This document shows positions 61,620-64,000 of a stretch of 64,000 nt of DNA, in pieces. The DNA lies in the NCBI RefSeq assembly GCF_014212495.1, contig NZ_JACKZC010000006.1, forward strand, positions 1 to 64,000, read 5' to 3'. The notes under the pieces were generated by a model. It was not told the DNA's origin. It was given only the letters and a program-made list of their open reading frames with translations, and did not search any database. Every line of letters starts with the position of its first letter. Positions within the stretch are counted from its first letter, which is position 1. Made by a program: the position numbers and the translations under genes. Source of the DNA: Pontibacter sp. Tf4. GTDB taxonomy: Bacteria; Bacteroidota; Bacteroidia; Cytophagales; Hymenobacteraceae.

Positions 61620-62498
61620 TCATGCCGGGCGCACTTCTATCTGTCCGTTCCGGGTCCTGACTTCGTACTTTGGCTGCGGTGCTGTGGCAGGCCCTTCCGC
61701 CACACTGCCATCTTCCAGCGAGAAAACCGAACCGTGCCATGGACACTTTACCTTTAACCCATCCAGCAACTCTCCTTCCGAGAGCGGACCACCAAGGTGG
61801 GAACAGGTATGGGCCAGTGCATAGATCCTGCCCTCTTTGCGGGCCAGCAGCACCGGCACTTCTCCGGCCTTTACACAACGCATCGTGTTATCCGCTAATT
61901 CGGCTTCGGGCAGAACGGCTACAAAATCAGCAGGTGGCTCGTCGGAAGTGGCGGTATGGTCTACGCCGGTTTGCATGCCAAATACCAGGTGCCCGCCCAG
62001 GTACGCTCCCGCGCTAACTACGCCATACCCGAGCATTGACAAGCCAATGGCCGTTTTGCGCGTTTTTTTGCGCCGCCGCAGCACCAGCGAGGTCAGGTAA
62101 AGGGCAGCCGCTCCGGCGTTCAGCATCCCGTGCATCAATCCTACGCTGCGCATTTCCTTGCTTGTGGCGGTCCAGTCGGTAAGTCCGGTAATGGCTGAGC
62201 CTACGGCACCTACCAGCCCTACGGCTACCGCTGCATCAGCGCCGGGCGCGTACTTTTTCTCGCCCATCAGTTCCATGGTATCCAGTACAGCGGCAGTTGT
62301 CCACGACCCGATCGGCACGTCGGTAATGGCAGGGTGCAAAGGGTGCCCAAGCCAGGTGCCATGCAAAGCATCTTTTACAACCCGCCCCGTTTCGCCGGCG
62401 GATTCAAACGCATTTAAAACGGCAGGCTGAACGGCATCGCCGGCCGCATCCAGCCACTCCTGCTTTCCTATAGTTTCGATCAGGGACTTCTGCTCCAT
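61620..62498 (-). CDS. DUF2231 membrane domain fused to Rieske [2Fe-2S] domain
   Basis: A 292-residue protein. Residues about 40-170 are a DUF2231-type domain with the L-H-G-T-W-L-G-H-P-L-H-P signature and four membrane segments. Residues about 185-290 are a Rieske domain with C-x-H (T-C-S-H-L-G) and C-x-x-H (C-P-W-H-G-S) ligands. The fusion places an iron-sulfur centre on a membrane anchor, suggesting an electron-transfer role, but no partner oxidase or dehydrogenase is nearby. It converges on the SulP gene (207-bp gap containing a perfect palindrome at 61584-61593). Confidence 0.88.
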   Translation of the reverse strand: MEQKSLIETIGKQEWLDAAGDAVQPAVLNAFESAGETGRVVKDALHGTWLGHPLHPAITDVPIGSWTTAAVLDTMELMGEKKYAPGADAAVAVGLVGAVGSAITGLTDWTATSKEMRSVGLMHGMLNAGAAALYLTSLVLRRRKKTRKTAIGLSMLGYGVVSAGAYLGGHLVFGMQTGVDHTATSDEPPADFVAVLPEAELADNTMRCVKAGEVPVLLARKEGRIYALAHTCSHLGGPLSEGELLDGLKVKCPWHGSVFSLEDGSVAEGPATAPQPKYEVRTRNGQIEVRPA

Positions 62499-62934
62499 TA
62501 GCTTTATCTTATTTTAAATTGAACACTGCTCCTATCAACGAAGAAAAGTATAGTATGTTTTGATGACGGCTGGTACGGAACTATAGCTGTACCTTATCAG
62601 TAAAAAGGCTTTGCATTTCCTGGTTTGCTATAGTTGTAACCTTTCAGGAAACAGCATAGCATCTTGCCTTTGGGGTATTAATCAGATCAGGGAAGTTCTA
62701 TGTTTGTCCAGTTTAAAACCATCTGCAAAGCCAGGCCACCTATCATCCTTACACGCTATCGCTGATTAGCTTATATGAGAGACTTACGCTGCAGATCTCC
62801 GATCTCGTATAGTTATAGAAATATCTTGCTCCGGTGTTGCAACAGAAAGCAGAAGCAGGTAACTTAAATGCAGGTTAGGCACAAAACTTGTGTTGCCACC
62901 AAACTATAGCCCTGAAAAAACAAATCCTGCCACT
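62499..62934. other. Divergent intergenic stretch, no gene seen
   Basis: Lies between the Rieske fusion (leftward) and the SIMPL gene (rightward). AT-rich, with AACTATAG half-sites at about 62580, 62628 and 62902. An in-frame TTG at 62890 extends the SIMPL frame but is not its likely start. Confidence 0.5.
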
Positions 62935-63666
62935 ATGAGAAATTACACCAGCGCCATCCTGTTTTCGGTAGCCATTATCATCTCGGCCATTGTGCTGGGC
63001 AATGCCTACATCAAACGCAGCAAGCCCGAAGGCGAAATTGCTGTAACCGGCAACGGCAGCCGCGATTTTACCTCTGACCTTATTGTGTGGGAAGGCAGCT
63101 TTATAAAGCAGGGGCAGGACCTGAAAACCGCATCGGCCCAGCTGGAGCAGGACAAACAGATCATAGCCGGGTACTTAACCAAAAACGGTATCAACCCCAG
63201 CGAGGTAGTGTTCAGCGCCATCGAAATAACCGAACAGCAACGCCCCAAATATTCCGACAAGGGACAGTACATGGGCGATGAATTCATCGGTTACCGGCTC
63301 ACCCAGTCTATCCAGATCACCTCCAAAGAGATCGAAAAGATAGAGGACATTTCGCGCCGCATTACAGAGCTGCTGAACGAAGGCATACAACTGAACTCGC
63401 AACCGCCGCGCTACTACTATACCAAGCTATCGGACCTTAAAATTGAACTGATCTCGGAAGCGACGAAAGATGCGCGCGAACGGGCCGAAAAGATCTCACA
63501 GAACTCGGGCAGCGAGATCGGCGACCTTATTTCTGCCAGCCTCGGCATTTTCCAGATAACCGGGCAGAACTCGAACGAAGAATACTCGTGGGGTGGCACG
63601 TTCAATACATCCTCTAAAGAAAAAACAGCTTCTATTACCGTGAAACTAAACTATAGGGTAAAATAA
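62935..63666 (+). CDS. SIMPL (DUF541) domain protein
   Basis: A 243-residue exported protein from the ATG at 62935 (M-R-N-Y-T-S-A-I-L-F), which gives a signal-anchor helix at residues 5-25; the longer frame from a TTG at 62890 was rejected. The rest is a SIMPL domain: I-A-V-T-G-N-G-S-R near 35, S-D-L-I-V-W-E-G-S near 50, G-Y-R-L-T-Q-S-I-Q near 120, and D-A-R-E-R-A-E-K-I near 180. Function of the family is unclear. It ends K-L-N-Y-R-V-K, with the AAC TAT AGG codons overlapping the palindrome core. Two perfect AACTATAGTT copies follow the stop (63679 and 63717). Confidence 0.88.
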   Translation: MRNYTSAILFSVAIIISAIVLGNAYIKRSKPEGEIAVTGNGSRDFTSDLIVWEGSFIKQGQDLKTASAQLEQDKQIIAGYLTKNGINPSEVVFSAIEITEQQRPKYSDKGQYMGDEFIGYRLTQSIQITSKEIEKIEDISRRITELLNEGIQLNSQPPRYYYTKLSDLKIELISEATKDARERAEKISQNSGSEIGDLISASLGIFQITGQNSNEEYSWGGTFNTSSKEKTASITVKLNYRVK

Positions 63667-63902
63667 GCGGCAACTATAAACTATAGTTACACCATGTAGC
63701 TTGTCTGTAATAGTGCAACTATAGTTTGCCTGTTGGCTGCCGTTCCTCTACCCTGACTATAAAAACGCCCCGGGCTATGCCTGCAGGCTACGAGAGTTGA
63801 GAAATCAGTATATTAGCACGCCTTTTGCTTTGCAGCAGAAGCACCAATTCCGTTTACAAACTATAGCACACCTGCAAAACACCTAACAACACGAACACCT
63901 AT

Positions 63903-64000
63903 ATGGACCTGACAGAAACCAAGGTACCCGAAGCCCCTGCCGCTACGGGCCACCCGAAACAATTATACATGCTGTTTTTTGCCGAGATGTGGGAACGCTT
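63903..64000 (+). CDS. POT-family peptide transporter, 5' end only
   Basis: The window ends inside this gene. The first 32 codons read M-D-L-T-E-T-K-V-P and then Y-M-L-F-F-A-E-M-W-E-R-F, the hallmark N-terminal helix of POT/PTR2 proton-coupled di- and tripeptide importers. About 450 more residues are expected beyond the edge. Peptide import fits the peptide-degrading genes at 48.6-58.2 kb, though it is 5.7 kb away. An AACTATAG half-site lies about 45 bp upstream of the ATG. Confidence 0.85.
   Translation, partial: MDLTETKVPEAPAATGHPKQLYMLFFAEMWER

Larger units (their letters stand above)
17778..63726. repeat. Highly iterated palindrome AACTATAGTT
   Basis: At least 24 perfect copies of the 10-bp palindrome AACTATAGTT were located by eye between 17778 and 63726: starts at 17778, 21486, 21726, 21966, 26024, 26357, 26742, 30550, 31496, 32597, 37841, 37872, 37903, 39554, 40795, 41866, 42845, 43253, 48501, 51719, 60716, 61584, 63679 and 63717. 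There are also many more half-sites (AACTATAG or CTATAGTT). Copies fall in genes and between them. The chance expectation in 46 kb is well below one. None occurs in 1-17,700. Confidence 0.9.

Noticed and set aside
17778-63726. The idea that AACTATAGTT is simply a promoter element
   Set aside because: It lies mostly inside genes or after stop codons and in both orientations. It resembles but does not match TAnnTTTG, and several copies are far from any start.
1-64000. CRISPR array, tRNA or rRNA genes
   Set aside because: I looked for regularly spaced short repeats with unique spacers and for cloverleaf or rRNA signatures. The only regular arrays are protein-coding repeats and three palindromes at 31-bp spacing, which are too few and too short for CRISPR.

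Overview
The window looks like chromosomal DNA from a Bacteroidota bacterium of the order Cytophagales. My best guess is the Hymenobacteraceae (Pontibacter-like), from general gene style and not from any search. The evidence is type IX secretion cargo (one type A tail, one gliding-motility-associated type B tail), a PorP/SprF protein, DUF3570/DUF4266 proteins, a CusA-TolC fusion pump, and Bacteroidota -7 promoter elements (TAnnTTTG). There are no rRNA or tRNA genes and no CRISPR array that I can see.

Positions 1-17.7 kb look accessory. A leftward three-gene operon (3408 to 869) encodes a HEPN protein between two proteins built from repeats of one helical domain, with a divergent XRE regulator. 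Next comes a gene-free, hairpin-rich GC-rich stretch (3.97-4.64 kb), then a polymorphic toxin locus: a 1157-aa YD-repeat partner, a 1867-aa RHS protein with an HNH-like tip, and a SUKH immunity protein whose start overlaps the toxin stop. A decayed serine-recombinase fragment and a P-type ATPase close this part.

Positions 17.7-33.7 kb hold mostly surface genes: an OmpA/PorP/adhesin operon, a CRP-AraC fusion regulator, a DUF389 membrane protein, a T9SS cargo protein, DUF805, a zinc metallopeptidase and a PAP2 lipoprotein. Positions 33.7-42.1 kb hold two leftward operons. One is thioredoxin-ApbE-DUF4266-DUF3570-PAP2. The other is a sugar-nucleotide epimerase, a GT2, a double LAB_N protein and an ArnT-like transferase, which resembles polyprenyl-phosphate-uronate decoration of lipid A.

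Positions 42.4-48.5 kb are a heavy-metal efflux locus. Positions 48.6-58.2 kb are a coherent peptide and hydroxyproline catabolism locus: DPP-IV, D-hydroxyproline dehydrogenase, 4-hydroxyproline epimerase, ketoglutarate-semialdehyde dehydrogenase, a deaminase of the DapA family, an AraC regulator and an Xaa-Pro aminopeptidase. The rest holds a BASS transporter, a SulP transporter, a DUF2231-Rieske fusion, a SIMPL protein and the start of a POT peptide transporter.

The most striking signal is not a gene. The perfect palindrome AACTATAGTT, and its half-sites, recur dozens of times from about 17.2 kb to the right end, in intergenic and coding DNA alike, and are essentially absent from the first 17 kb. 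It behaves like a highly iterated palindrome (compare HIP1 of cyanobacteria), supplies stop codons to several genes, and marks the left part as DNA of different history.
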